Assembly: GCA_051294375.1 (NCBI GenBank)
Contig: CM119266.1
Coordinates: forward strand, 4,803,685 to 4,867,684
DNA: 64,000 nucleotides
From: Paraspadella gotoi
Taxonomy: Eukaryota > Chaetognatha
Direction: 5' to 3'
Shown here: piece after piece, positions 10,363 through 22,023 of the stretch
How positions within the stretch are numbered: the stretch's first letter is position 1
How the letters are laid out: every line of letters starts with the position of its first letter
Made by a program: the position numbers and the translations under genes
Notes under the pieces: model-generated
Told to the model about the DNA's origin: nothing
Databases searched by the model: none
What the model saw: only the letters and a program-made list of their open reading frames with translations

Positions 10363-11232
10363 AGACGCCCCGCTGCCAATTGCAACGGATTGCGGCGGCC
10401 GTGCTTCGAGCGTCGAGGTCGGCAAAGCGGCGTTTCCGGGCCCCACTGATAGAAGTAGAGAAACGGGCGTCGAATTGACGCCGCTTTGGACTCTAGGATC
10501 GACGGATCGATCAAAAACCCGGCATCGTCGGCGAGAGGATCGAGTCGGAAAAAGTAGAGAGAGAGACGCGATGAAAAAAAGAAGAGCAGAGAGACGAAAA
10601 CGAATGGTCGACTATGAAAAGGAAAGCGGCGACGGATAGAGAAGAAAAAAAACCAGCGGAGCAAGTATTGGCAGCATCAAGCAGCCGCAGCAAACTGAAA
10701 ACGGGCAGCAGTGACAGGAGGCGACGCGGAAAGCAGCAGCAGCAGCATCAGCGAACGTCCCCCGGGAGGAAAACGCGCTGTCTTCGACGGAGGAAAGAAA
10801 AAAACTGTTTCCTTCGGAGAGAAACTGTCATCGGTCGTCGTCATCATCGTCGGTCGTCATCACATCGTCGACGTCGCCTCTTTTTCATCTCGAGGGCGAA
10901 GTTTACTTGCGATCGTCTTCGGCGACACGCGGCGTCAACCGCGACGACGCCGCTCCGGACACGCCCATTCGGCCAACGAGACCGAACACGGTGCCTCGCC
11001 CCGGGACAGAGGCTGGAGACGGACGAGAGGCGCGCCTAAGACGGACCCGTGGAAAGAGAGGCCCGGTTCAGAGAGAGAGTCGGAAGACGGAAGAAGGGGA
11101 AATTGCTGGGATCTCGGGTCGCGGGTTCGAGACCCAACGGGTCGTCCAAGTCTTTTATCAAAAAACCGACGACGAATGGAGAAATCGCGGTACGTTTGGT
11201 GGACGGCGGAGAGGAGGGCGAGGATGGAGAAG
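10000..11232 (+). pseudogene. N-terminal receptor exon, frame-broken copy B
   Basis: Counterpart of the 52989-54171 exon. Both begin at an ATG followed by FLEIRRR and end at a GTGAGT donor. In this copy indels split the reading into several short frames, while B' is open for 409 codons. The signal-like stretch VVYVYVVV is still readable, but the following Ala run is read as Arg after a frame slip. A slip of this kind in a CpG-rich triplet run is more likely a sequencing or assembly error than decay. Confidence 0.5.
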
Positions 11233-12690
11233 TGAGTGTTTGGGGTGTGGAAAGGAGTGTTGGCGGAGGTGGGCTTTGAGTGTTGGTCTGGGGTGTGGAA
11301 AAGAGTGTGGTGGAGTGTGGGTGAAAAAGAGTTTAAGTATGAGTGGAGAGTTGAGGTTGTGGGGTGAGCATAGGGAGAGGGGTCAAGTGGTGAGGGCGAG
11401 TGAAGTGAAGTGGGTAATTGTGTGCGGTGATACGTGTGGGCAGTGAGTTGGTTGAGGTGCGTGGGTTGGTTTTTTCGGTGTACGGTCTGCTGTGGCGTAG
11501 AGTACGGCTGTACTTAGTACATATTTGGAGAGAAAGCACTTAAAGATGATTCTCTGCCACAAAATGAAACCTTTGGCAAAAGGGAGAGGGAGAGAGGCGA
11601 GAGAGAGAGAGAGAGAGAAGAGAGGGAGAAAGAGAGAGAGAGAGAGAGGAGAGGAGAGAGAGAGAGAGAGAGAAGAGAGAGGAGAAAGAGAGACGAGAGA
11701 GAAGAGAGAGAAGAGAGAGAGCGCAGAGCAGAAGCGATAGATTTTATCGACGCCAAGGTCGAAAGGTTTTAACTTTTTTCGTCTCATTTGAGTTTGAAGA
11801 AAATTTTTATCTTTATTCGCTGTTTAAGACTCTTTTCCTTATCTTTAAAGTCTTAGAAGAAACCCATGCCTTTCTTTTGAATAAAAAGTAAATAAAGTAA
11901 ATAAGTGTAAATAAATAAATAAATAAATAACCCAGATATTTCTCCCAGATATTTCTCCCAGCATTTTTTTCCGGTGAAAAGGTGACGTCAAAAAGCGTGA
12001 AATTGCGATTTAAGTCAACTATCAAAGTCAAACTCCTTTTCACACTTATTTCCCCACCAAGAAAAAAGCCGAAAAAATACTAAAGTCAATTTATAAAATA
12101 CTTTTTAGAGATATTGGAATTCGAAACGGATAAAAAAAAATATCCTTTCAGAATAGGGAGACATAAAAAAGAATAAAGTTGATGATATATGCTTTTTTTA
12201 TGTGCAAAGAGTAAATTATCCTTAAGATATATCCGCCTCGAAAAAAAGGGAATTTGCCGACTATAAAAATTAAGGCGGAGAGATAAGATAGATAAAAAGC
12301 ACTGCTGCTTCTTCCAACGCGGTTGTTTGGCGTCTAAAAGAAGCAAGGAGAGGAATCAGGAGGGAGCGATATAAACGAAAGGGAGAAGAGGAGCGATGAT
12401 AAACGAAGAGGGAATAGATGAAGCGAGAGGGAACGAGGAGAGAGCGAGAGAGATCGAGACGAGAGGAGAGATCAAAAGAGACCGCAAAGCTATTTTCTTC
12501 TAAACTTTTCCTTCTCCCCTTCTTCCTCTTTCCCCACCCCCCTTCAGTCACGAAGACACGCCTCCCCCACTCCTTGCCTCCCCGCCCACTTCATTCCTCC
12601 ATCTCCCCCCAAACCTCCATCCGGTCTCCTCGTCTATCGCCTCCCCCCCTCCCCCCTCCTCCTCCTCTTCCCTCTCCCTCGTCTCTCTCG
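11233..12690 (+). other. Intron with GTG-rich and GA-rich repeats
   Basis: It begins with a degenerate GTG-rich repeat (GGGTGTGGAAAGAGTGT type) to about 11450, then a purine (GA) tract at 11580-11720 and AT-rich sequence including a short (AAAT)n at about 11910. A long pyrimidine tract at 12490-12710 could serve as the 3' splice region of the next exon. Confidence 0.5.
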
Positions 12691-12699
12691 CATCTCCTC

Positions 12700-13753
12700 G
12701 GTCTTCTCTCATCAACCGGCGCCGATTTTCCGGAATCTCTCTCCGTCAATGCGTCGTCCGGCTCTCTTCTCGGGTCGTCGACTTTTCGGGAGTCGTGGAC
12801 GAACGTCGAGTCGGTTGCTGCCGATTTTATCGCCTTTGTCCATCGATGCGAATCCGGATTGCGTCGGCGGTGTTTAGAGGAAGAGCTCCTTGACTTCTTA
12901 TCCTTTCGTCCGGTGGAGCTCGATGCTGGAGCAGCTTGGAGCGGGCGATGGGTCGACGGGAGACGCTGTAGAGACGGAGACACACCCACCTTTCGCCGGC
13001 CCGACCCCTCATCCGACCGCATCAAATTCCTCCGCCGCCCGGACGACGCCTCAGCCGCTGCCGAACGCGTCCCGTCGCCGCACGACCGCCCCCCACCCAC
13101 TCGCCGCTCGGCTTTGAAGGATCTCCGCGTCCCGGACTGGAACCGCTCGTCAATCACGCCAAAGTTATCGCCGAAGAGACTTGGAACTTCTCGAGTGGGG
13201 CCGATTCGTCGTCCTTCGTTCCGACGACGTCATAACCGCGCACTCAATTCTCTCCTCGGCGCCAGCGTCGCCGCCAAGATGGCGGAAGGAGGAGACGTTC
13301 CGACGCCTCTGCGTCGACGTCAGGAATTCGGCGCCGGCGTCGCGACGCGACTGGGAGGCGCGCCGGTCGAGACTGGACGACGGTCTTACGCAGGCCACGC
13401 CTTCGGTATGGCGCCGATGAACGCCGGTTTCGACAGAGCGGCGTTCGTGGAATCCCTCTATCGCGCCGGAAGACCACAGAGGAGTCTTCTTTTGTGAACG
13501 AATCGATTTCGAAGAGTTTTTTCCATCTCGCCGATAGGCGGATGAAGGAGAGAAACGAAACCGAAGATCGTGTCTTTCTTCGTCATCTAGACTTTTCTCA
13601 ACTCGATCGTCACCGCCGCAGTGGCGAAAGCGGGAGCTCGGCGTCGGCTGCGGCATTCGCTGCTTCGTGCCGACCGAATTTCGAGTTTGGAACGAAGTTA
13701 GGGAATATTTGGACGAGAGGCTGAGAGAAGAGAGAAGTGCGCAGGGGGTCAAG
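12700..13753 (+). pseudogene. Large ectodomain exon, frame-broken copy B
   Basis: CpG-rich and protein-like, but no single frame survives. Readable blocks are GADFPESLSVNASSG, then LEEELLDFL, LVNHAKVIAEETWNFSSG, MNAGFDRAAFVESLY and FRVWNEVREYLDERLREE, in shifting frames. The 3' end is a GT donor after GTCAAG; copy 50507-51545 shows the cleaner GTGAGT. The acceptor is not certain because a long pyrimidine tract precedes it. By position this is extracellular. No known domain was recognised, and three copies with different indels prevent a firm translation. Confidence 0.5.
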
Positions 13754-14469
13754 GTGGAGTTTAATGTAAAGGGAGGGTTGGTTATCTGACCTAATATTAT
13801 TATATGACCAAATATTTATTTGATAATTACAAATTACGCAATTAGTGGTAGAGTTGAGGCCAAGGCATCGTCTTTATACGTTGACGTTTATTTGAGTAAA
13901 TTTTGGAAACTTTCTTCAAAAAAGGCATATAATATATATAAGAAATAAAATCTAAACTCCACAATATGTAAATTAGAATTAAGTGTTTATCTTTTCTAAC
14001 CAAATCTATTACGATCCAGATAAAAAACAAATCATAGAACGTAATACATAACTCTTATAGAGTATAATATTTTTTTTATTTTTATCAATACTTTTTGGCC
14101 GATGAAAAACTGGAAAGTATAATCTGCTACATTTCTTTAAAATTCCAGACCAAACATTCCGAGAATTGCAACAACAAAGCTATCAATTCACAATAAACGA
14201 TTCCGAATACCGCGTTTCACCTTTAAAAATCAATTCAAGACGCTTTAATCTCATTTTTAACCCCCCCCCTCTCTAAACCCTCTCTTCAAGGTTTTATAGG
14301 TATTTTCTGATTCTTATTCCTTTTTCCAATAACCCCCCCCCCCTCCCCCCATTCCTGCCAACCCCCGCGTCCGCCTGAAACGCATTTCCCCCGATATTCC
14401 ATCATCGTCATGGCGAACATAATCGTTTGGCATCATCCATCCTTGTTGGTTCTTTTTTTTTTTTTTCAG
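13754..14469 (+). other. Intron
   Basis: AT-rich, with long C runs at 14262-14350 and a TTTTTTTTCAG acceptor at its end. No coding signal. Confidence 0.5.
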
Positions 14470-14613
14470 GCGACAGGGAACGAGGCTAGCAGACGACGAA
14501 CGATGACAACAGCGGAGACGGTGGCACGACGGAATGTAAACAAAAGGCGCGGGAAAAAATTTGCGTCGGATCTTGGTTCACGGAGGAGAAAGAAGCCAAA
14601 ACGAGGAGGAAAG
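14470..14613 (+). pseudogene. Ectodomain exon (CKQKARENL), degraded copy B
   Basis: Counterpart of 46709-46892. The acceptor (TTTTTTCAG) and the GTGATG donor position are kept, but indels shift the frame relative to B', where the exon reads TTECKQKARENLRRILDSL. This copy is also shorter by about 15 bases, not counting the 25-N gap in B'. Confidence 0.45.
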
Positions 14614-16327
14614 GTGATGGAGCAGAGTGAGTGAGGAGGGATGAGAGGGCTAGTTAAAAAAGACAAGGAGAAGAAAGTAAAATTGATTGCATTAAAAGCT
14701 GCAGGGTTTGCTATCTTTTGAAAAAAAAGCCCAGGTTTAAATAAAATTTTTAAAATCAGGAAACGGATATTGCGAATAATCTTACCCGATTTATTGAATA
14801 AGGAAAGCCTAGAACTAACTAGGCTTCGTTCGCGAATGAAAAAAAATAAATTAAAAAATGGAGACGTTAACCAAATAGAGTGTCAAAGTCAGGCAATGCG
14901 ATAACATATTATACTTGGGAGTGCCAATTTTATTATAAAAAGGAGGAAATGTTAAAGAAACAAAGCCAGAGGGCGCGAGGGTTAATTAAAAATCGAAAGG
15001 CGGACAAAAGAACAGTCAACGAAAAAGAAAACCTTTTAAGTTCGATCGAGGCTTTTTTTAAAAAAAAACTTCGGAGGATCAGACGAGAAGATTGGTCGTC
15101 CAGCGGAAGAGAGAGTAATGAATCGGAAAAGAGGGGAGAGAGCAGGGGGAGAGAGAGAGGGAAAAAAGGAGGGAGAGAGAGTGGAGAAAAGGAAAAAGAA
15201 GTATAAGGGAAGGGAGAGAGAGGGAGGAGAAGAACGAGCGATAATGATGATAAGAACACGAAAACAAAGACTTTGTCAAGACCGACAGAATTAATTCGAC
15301 ATCTTTTTTACTGCTAAATTGACATGGAAACTGCCTCTTCTCTCTTTTGCACAGACACACACCATCACACACTCACTCGCTCTCTCTCTCTCTCTCCTCT
15401 CCTCTCTCTCTTCTCTCTGCTGCTCTCTCTCTCTTCTCTAAATTTTGTATTTGAAGTACAGATCGGAACCAGTAAAGAAGAGAGTCAAGGAGGTCGATTT
15501 TAAAAACGTAGGGCCAAACTAAGGTTCGAGTTTAAAATTATGAAAAAAAAAAGTTTAATTCTGAATTCAATTCTGGTATATTATTTTATATGTATAAGTT
15601 CTTAGAATAGAAATAAACAGAATAAATTTAAAATGGATAGAGGAGGGAGTTGCAAAGCAAAGCTCACGAATCCTTAAATTGTACCCCCTCGGCAAAAATG
15701 AAGAAGGCAAGTTCCCATTTCGACCCAAAAAGGGTCACAGGCTAGGGTCCGCGCGTCAGTGATATAGGTGCAGGTTCAGGCTCAAGATCAGGGTCAGGTA
15801 CGAGAATCTAACCATAAATCGTTGACGGAACTCCTAGAGAGCGAGAGAGAGCGACCCCCTCCCCTCCTCCCGTCCGAGAGTCCGCGACTCCTAAAAACCA
15901 TTTAACTAAAAGCATTTATTACGTTTGCGTTTATTAATTATTATCATTAATAATATTATTATTATTTATCAACTGTCCCAAGTTAGGAACCGAAATAAAT
16001 TTACTTTAGTCACTTAAATTCATAAATGTCAGCCTACTTGTTTTCGATGCGACGAGATTGTTTTCCGCAGATCTATGTTTTGGAAAAATTTGGGGTCTCT
16101 TTTAACCAAATAAAAATAATATATATTAAAAGAAAAACCTAGTACTTTTGTTATTACTATGCAATATCTTGTAACCGGAATAAAGGCCTTAAAATCACGA
16201 AGGCCAGTCAGGAAACAAGAAAAGCTTGTATAGCTTACAGCCTAGCTAGTTGATGAATATTTTTTAATTAATTTTAATCAATATATAAATTAATTCCAAC
16301 CTTTCATTAACTTTCACATGCCTACAG
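14614..16327 (+). other. Intron with CT/GA tracts and a MITE-like arm
   Basis: Contains GA-rich sequence at 15110-15240, CT tracts at 15380-15440, and at 16135-16275 a diverged arm of the MITE family seen at 20150-20720. No exon is seen. Confidence 0.5.
16135..16275 (-). mobile_element. MITE family 1, diverged arm
   Basis: On the minus strand this reads CTGACTGGCCTTCG, then TTTTAAGGCCTTTATTCCGG and TTACAAGATATTGCATAG. That matches in order the 56945-57005 copy (CTGACTTGAAC, GTTAAGGCCTTCATTCC, TTACACGATAACATAGC). The mirrored copy in B' is at about 45095-45235. Confidence 0.5.
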
Positions 16328-16546
16328 TTCTCCCGAGTCTCTACAAAGTCGACTGACGATCCACTCGATGATCGATCCCAACGTCGCCCTCACGCTCGAA
16401 AACGTGGAGGCGGAGATCGAGAGGCTCTGGAGGCGGTCGGACGCGACCTGCGAAGCGGAGCGTCCCGACGACGAGTTGGTAGGCGGAGGAAGCTGAAACG
16501 ACTCGTCCCGAAGTTGAAGTTGAATACGCGGATTTCGAAGTCTCCG
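16328..16546 (+). pseudogene. Ectodomain exon (IHSMIDPNVALTLENVEAE), frame-broken copy B
   Basis: Counterpart of 44826-45043. It keeps the CCTACAG acceptor and reads DPNVALTLENVEAEIERLW, but later indels shift the frame and the GTGAGA donor is altered (CGCGGAGAG). The B' copy is intact. Confidence 0.5.
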
Positions 16547-17170
16547 CGGAGAGTGGGATGATTGTATGATGATGATAGATAATTATGATGATAAGAATGA
16601 TGATATTGATTGAGGATGATAGATGATTGGTGATAAATCATCAGTATCTTTACGATCGGTCTGCGCTACGTCCCACGTTACGCACCGGGCAAGAATTCAC
16701 AACTTACTTACGGAGTTTAACCTAATCTTCTCTCTCTTCTTTCTCTCTCGCTCTCTTCTTCTCACTTGAGACGTTTGCATTGCTTCCCTAGGCCCGAGGT
16801 CATGTTTCTTTCCAATTCATTATCTCTTTCCTATTCTTTATCCAAAGTGGTCATTAAGATTTTGTAAAAATAAAGCATAGTAACTCGATCACTGCCACAA
16901 AGTTGTGCCAACGCACAAATGCACAATGTGCATGAAAACCTCAAAACCTCAAAATAAGATAAAGTGTCTTGCCAAAAACAAACTAATGGACTCGTTCGCC
17001 GCGGTTGAGTCGAGGTAAGCGAGTTAAGGTAATGAGCGAGAAAAGCGGAGAAAAGAGGATAGAGGAGAGAGAGAGATGAGAATAAGAGTCACGAGGCGAT
17101 TGAATTGAGAATTAACGATCGGCCGCCAAAGCTTTGATTTAGATTAAGCCTTAATGGTGGAAAAGAGAGA

Positions 17171-17201
<31 letters not shown>

Positions 17202-18844
17202 GCACATGAGCAAAGAAAAACACGGAGGCTGCCAAGGCGTTAGAATAAATTAAAGGTAATGGTTTAAGGCGGAAAAGGGGCGAACTGGAAAGGTAAGCTG
17301 CTTGTAACGCGTAAAAGGCTTGGGCCAAATATGGAAAGGGAGGGACTAAGACAAATAGAAAAGATAGTAAGTTATTAATTGCAAATATAAAAAAGTATTG
17401 TGCAATGATAGAAAGGAAGAAATAAATTGAAAAATTTAATGGGCAAAGATAGAAAAACTAACTGGCACTAGATAAAGGTAGTAAGGTGAGAAGGACAGAC
17501 TGACAAGACGATCAGGGGCAGGGAGATAAAAGCGTTAAAGGGAAACTGTGGCGACCGTTGGATTTAAGTATTCAAGGCTGGAACGGCGTTTGGCACCTTG
17601 GAAGGAAAAAAAAGGAGGGCCGAAACGTCTTTGGCACAAGACGAATGATATGAAGAGATGAAAGGGAAAAAGATATTGAACAAGATCCATCCAATGTGTT
17701 GCGCCGCAGTGACTTTCTTAGCCCGATGTATTTATAACACGCAACATCGGAATTCCGTCTTTTATTCTTTATAGTTTAGGCATTTCCTGAAGGCGGCGCT
17801 AGCAGTCACTTAGATTTGAGGTTTTTTTTTCTTGTCTTGGACAAATGAGCAACTATAAACGAATTTAAGTGTATTTTTAACGTAAGTTGGACAGACCGAC
17901 GGATCGACACGACAGACCGACCGAAAAAGGCGATCGATTGATCCGTGAATACTCGCGGGCGAAACTAAAAATGTTTGAGATCGAGAGGACTAAAGATTGG
18001 ATTGAAGACGGCATGAGGAGAAACAGATGATGAGAGATGAGAGTCAAAGAAAAAGATGAAAAAGAGAAATACGCGTTCTTGTTTTCCTTCAATGTCGCTG
18101 GATGTTTGATGATTTTAAAAATTAAAATATAACTCTTGCAACATTTCTTCAAAGAAATATATTTTTATTTTTAAGTATTTTTTTTTCCTTATTTTTTCCC
18201 TTTTCAATTTTTTTCTTTTTACTTTCTTTCCTCACTTTTCTTTCCAACCCTCTAAAATTGTTCCCTTCTTTCTTCCTTTGATTCTTTCCTTTATCATCTT
18301 CCTTTCTACTTTCTTTCTGGCATTATTACTTTTTTGCGATCTTTTGTATCTTGCCCTTCCCTTTAATCCTTCCCTTCCTTTTTTGTCACCCTACCTTTCC
18401 CTTCCTTTCCTTTCCTCCTTTCCTTTCCCCTTTTCTCCCCCCCACGCGACATTGGCCTCAGATGATTTTTAATTGGCGAAAGAAGGAAATGATATCGAGC
18501 GTCGAGTTCGAGCGAAAAAGAAGAAGAAAAAGTGTCATTGACAAATGAAGACAAGAGATGCGATGAATGTGACAGAAAAGAAGCGATGAAAAGTGACAGA
18601 AAAGCGAATATGATTGACAGAAAAGATGCGAGGAAATTAATAAAGGAGAGTGAAAATGATAAAGAGTATGACAGAGAATGATAAAAGTGACAATGAATGA
18701 CGATGAACGGGTGAACCGTGAAAGAGAGACGAGAAATTAAAGTAAAGAAGATATCAAAGAATATTAAAGTAGGAATTTAATGAACAATTTTAAAAGAATG
18801 ATAAACTGAAATGTCGAAAGAGTAGTAAAGTTAGAGAAGTAGGT

Positions 18845-19118
18845 AATAAAGTAATTGTAGGGATTTAATAACGTAATGTAGGGATTAATAAATTAATGAA
18901 GGGATTAATAATGTAGTTAATATGATATAAATTATTGTAGGGTATTAATAAATTAATGAAGGGATTAATAGTAAAGTAAATTATTGTAGGGATTAATAAA
19001 TTAATGAAGGGATTAATAAAGTTAATGTAGGGATTAATAAATTATTTGTAGGGAATAATAAATTAATATGAATGGATTTATAAAGTAATGTAGGGATTAA
19101 TAAGGAAATGTACTGAAT
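18845..19118. repeat. 22-23 bp AT-rich minisatellite
   Basis: About ten imperfect units built from GTAGGGATTAATAAATTAAT. The mirrored array at about 42285-42540 in B' has a different order of unit variants. Confidence 0.85.
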
Positions 19119-19221
19119 TGACAAAGAAAGTAAAGAAAAAATAATTAGTTAAAAAAGTTAAAATAGCATCTGACTAAATTGAAAAAAAGGTATCATCAAC
19201 TTCATCAACCTCACCAAAACG

Positions 19222-19305
19222 AAACTTCAGACCTTCAGACCTTCAGCCTTCAACCTCAGGACTTCCAAACCTGCAGACCTTCAAACCTGCAGACCTTCAA
19301 ACCTT
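19222..19305. repeat. 16-bp CCTGCAGACCTTCAAA repeat
   Basis: Short tandem array with several 8-base CTTCAGAC sub-units and 16-base CCTGCAGACCTTCAAA units. The mirrored array in B' is at about 42085-42178. Confidence 0.8.
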
Positions 19306-19811
19306 CGCGGGTCCAAAAAGTCAAATCGATATTTCGATCCTCAAAGTGAATAAAAAAAAAGAATTGTGAATCGATTTCCGATGTGAATTCGTTAGAGACG
19401 AGATGAGCGGAGAGAGAGAGAGAGAGAAACCTTTCACGGCCTCACGCGCTGGAAGTATCTCTCTCTCTCTCCTCACTCTCTCTCTCCCCCTCTCTCACCC
19501 CCACGCCAAAAAAAGTGATTAATGCGTGAGCGGTAGTTGGATATATTGCATTTCGCGAAAGTCTTCGCTTCCCCCTCTCACATTCGCACGCAACGACCGC
19601 GTGATGAAAAATGATCTACAATTTTTTCACCCCGCCCCCTTCTAGACCCCCAGCCCCTTTTCTGAACCCCCTTCCTTATCCCCCTCCACCTCCATAACAC
19701 CATTAACGCTTTTTCTTCCAAGTCTTTGACGATAGTGAGAGAGAGACAGAGATGGGAGATAGAGTGAGAGAGATTTCGACTCCTTTTGCGTCTTCTCTCT
19801 CTGTTGTGCTC

Positions 19812-19854
<43 letters not shown>

Positions 19855-19977
19855 AAAAACCCAGTCTCCTCCGCTTCGCGTTACCAAGGGCAACGCGTAT
19901 GCAACAGCGTCGTTAACCGTCGTCCGTCTCAATATCTTATCCTGCTTCTCCTTCTCCGCCGCTGCCGCCCGCCGCAG

Positions 19978-20126
19978 GTCACCGCCTCTGCAGCGCGCGT
20001 TTCCACGAGAGGGGCGCCGCCGACGCCGAGGATGCGACGCCCGCGACGGCGGCGTCGTCGTCGGCCAGAGTCGACGCCTTCTCTTTGATGCAATGAAGGA
20101 ACGACGACGACGACAACACAACACAG
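19978..20126 (+). pseudogene. Ectodomain exon (GHRLCSAAF), frame-broken copy B
   Basis: Counterpart of 41275-41421. Its acceptor (GCCGCAG) and donor (CACAG|GTATTT) are intact, but it is 149 bases against 147 in B'. Indels turn the open frame into one with a stop just after the Met-Gln codons. The B' sequence is to be preferred. Confidence 0.55.
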
Positions 20127-20149
20127 GTATTTATTAGGATGAATAACCT

Positions 20150-20720
20150 TGATACAGGATCGATCGGTTTCTTATTAAATTCGTACAAACCATTACAAAA
20201 ATTATCCATCATTTAATAAATAAACTATCTTGCCCCCGACTTGAACAGGCTTCGGGTTTAAAGGCCTAATTGATAATGACATAGCTGGTCCCTGCAATCT
20301 TTCAATCAAGACTCACACACAGTCTCGTTTATTTCACCCCCAGAGTACTGGCTTCCCTATCAAGGGAAAGCGGCATAATATTTCAAAATACGAGCAGTTT
20401 ACTAGTTCACTAGACATCAATCTAAGTGATCGAAGGCCGATCTCCAAAAAAGGTAAAAGTAACATAAAACTCGGGAAGAATCTATTAAAATCTATTATAA
20501 TTCTGACAGTTCATTTGATAGGGAAGCCAGGTGCTCTGGAATGCAAAACTAGACAGAGTTAGTCTTGATTTTAAGCTTGTAAGCTTGTAAGAGTGATGGA
20601 GCCTTAGACCGCCATCGCCGTTCAAAAGTCAGGGAGAAAGGAAAGATTATTCATTAAATTAATAGATAACTTTTCATATGGGGTTGTATCGATTTCATAA
20701 ATTTAATAAATATAAGTTTA
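20150..20720. mobile_element. MITE family 1, full element in intron
   Basis: The two ends are inverted repeats over roughly 200 bases. The left end runs TACAAACC...TTTAATAAATAA...TTGCCC...GACTTGAACAGG and later CTGGCTTCCCTATCAA. The reverse complement of the right end gives TACAACCCC...TTTAATGAATAA...CCCTGACTTTTGAACGG and later CTGGCTTCCCTATCAA. No coding capacity is visible, so it is a non-autonomous DNA element. It sits in the intron between two ectodomain exons, with the mirrored copy at about 40660-41245. Confidence 0.65.
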
Positions 20721-20754
20721 TTATAAGTTTTTAAGGATTGTATTCTCAACGCAG

Positions 20755-20884
20755 GCGTCGTATTGAAGAAGGTGGAAGAATGGAAGGTTCAGACCGGAAC
20801 GTTCCTTGTCTTCATCATCTCAAACGAGATCGGAAAGGGTTTGGACCTGGAGTCTTTACCCGCGCGTGTCCTGTCCCGGAGAGG
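20755..20884 (+). pseudogene. Ectodomain exon (GVVLKKVEEW), frame-broken copy B
   Basis: Counterpart of 40517-40647. Acceptor CAACGCAG and donor GAGAGG|GTAAGA are intact, but the exon is 130 bases against 131. Compensating and non-compensating indels (GGAACGTTCC against GGAACTTCCT; GCGCGTGTCC against GCGCTGTCC) break the end of the frame. Confidence 0.55.
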
Positions 20885-21926
20885 GTAAGATGGAGAGGGG
20901 CAGGGAGAGAGGAGAGAAAAAGAATGGGAAGAAAAAAAGAGGAGAGGGATGTAAGACAGGAGAGAGAGAGGAAATAAGAAGGGGAAGAGAGAGAGGAAGA
21001 GGAAGAGAGAGAGATCTCCAAATCGACTTTTTTTTTCTTTTTCTTCTTTTTTCACTCCTCGCCCGATTTCCCATTTGATTTTTCCAGTTAAATCTCTCGT
21101 TTTAATTTAACTTTCGGTTCGTCGAACTGTGAAGTTTTTTTTTTCTTTCTGGAAGAAGAAGAAGATTTCTTCTTGGGCGGATGAGATCTGGGCTTTGGTT
21201 TATCTCTCTCTCCTCTCTCTCTCTCTCTCTCTTTTGTGGAGATTTTAATCTCGACTTAAATTGCATTTTTCTTATAAATTTTTCTGCAACGATTTTTTTT
21301 CCACCTGAAATTATTAATCCTTTTTTCCTTTTCGTTTGTCCCCAACGTCTTCTTAACTTCTCCCCCCCCCGCCGCCCCCCCCCATCTATTTTATCAACAT
21401 TTCTCTCCTTTTTTTCTTTCTCAACATTTTTCCCTATTTTATCTTGACTCCAGGTATCTATTTCTCTCCTTTTCCTTTTTTTTCTCTTTTCTTTTTTTTT
21501 CAAAAATGTTTTTCTTTTCTTTTCTCCAAATTGTTTTTTGTTTTCCTTCTTCCCTTTTTCTTCCAATTTAAATTTTATTAAGAGGAAAAACAAATTGTTT
21601 CCTCTGTTAATCTGAAACCCCGAAACTCAACCGAAACCAACTCTGCTTTATTTCCAGAACGCCCCATATTATCTTAAATTAAATTAAAATTAAAAGTAGA
21701 AAGTTATGGTTAAGAATTTGAGTTAGGGACTGCAATTTAGGGTAGAATTCAGGATAGAGTTCGGGCTAAGGTTAGAGATTAGGGTTAATGATTGCTTTAA
21801 AAGTTTAAAAATATAATTAAGTTAAATATTAAAATTAAATTCCGGAAAACGAACAAAATAAGGGCCACCTCGAAAAATAGAATCAAAACTCATCCTAAAA
21901 TTTCCGAACCCCTTTTTTCACCCCAG
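20885..21926 (+). other. Intron with MITE family 2 remnant
   Basis: Begins GA-rich (20950-21015), has long T and C runs (21290-21500), and contains an element with inverted ends at 21648-21879 whose interior includes degenerate TTAGGG-type words. Confidence 0.5.
21648..21879. mobile_element. MITE family 2 copy in intron
   Basis: The left end TTTATTTCCAGAACGCCCC is mirrored by AAGGGCCACCTCGAAAAATA at the right. Both are diverged forms of the TATTTTCCAAAAGCGCCCC terminus seen at 55907. The mirrored copy in B' lies at about 39500-39735. Confidence 0.45.
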
Positions 21927-22023
21927 ATCGGCAACAATAGAAGACGCTCTGGCAAAAGTTTGAACCTCACCGTGGAAGTAGGGAGAAGGAGAACGAGGGT
22001 CATGTCTCGAGAAACTCTGCTTG
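21927..22023 (+). CDS. Ectodomain exon (NLTVEV), copy B
   Basis: A 97-base exon with acceptor TTTCACCCCAG and donor CTTG|GTAAGT, entering in phase 0 and leaving in phase 1. It reads IGNNRRRSGKSLNLTVEV, then GRRRTRVMSRETLL. B' differs by two compensating indels and reads GEGETRVMSRETLL instead. NLT is a potential N-glycosylation site, as expected for an extracellular segment. Confidence 0.6.

Larger units (their letters stand above)
16547..19977 (+). other. Long intron with minisatellites
   Basis: Holds GA tracts (17050-17200), a pyrimidine block (18180-18440), a GACAGAAAAG-rich degenerate repeat (18550-18700), a 22-23 bp AT-rich minisatellite (18845-19118), a 16-bp repeat (19222-19305) and a (CT)n tract (19814-19852). 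No exon is recognised. The mirrored intron in B' is 41422-44825. Confidence 0.55.

Noticed and set aside
11118-11150. tRNA-like B box (GCGGGTTCGAGACCC) inside the first receptor exon and its B' copy
   Set aside because: There is no A box at the right distance and no cloverleaf, and the sequence lies in an open coding frame. Probably chance in a CpG-rich exon.
21710-21800. Interstitial telomere-like sequence (TTAGGGTTA words)
   Set aside because: Only scattered degenerate hexamers, not an array; they belong to the interior of MITE family 2 (also at 56275-56415).
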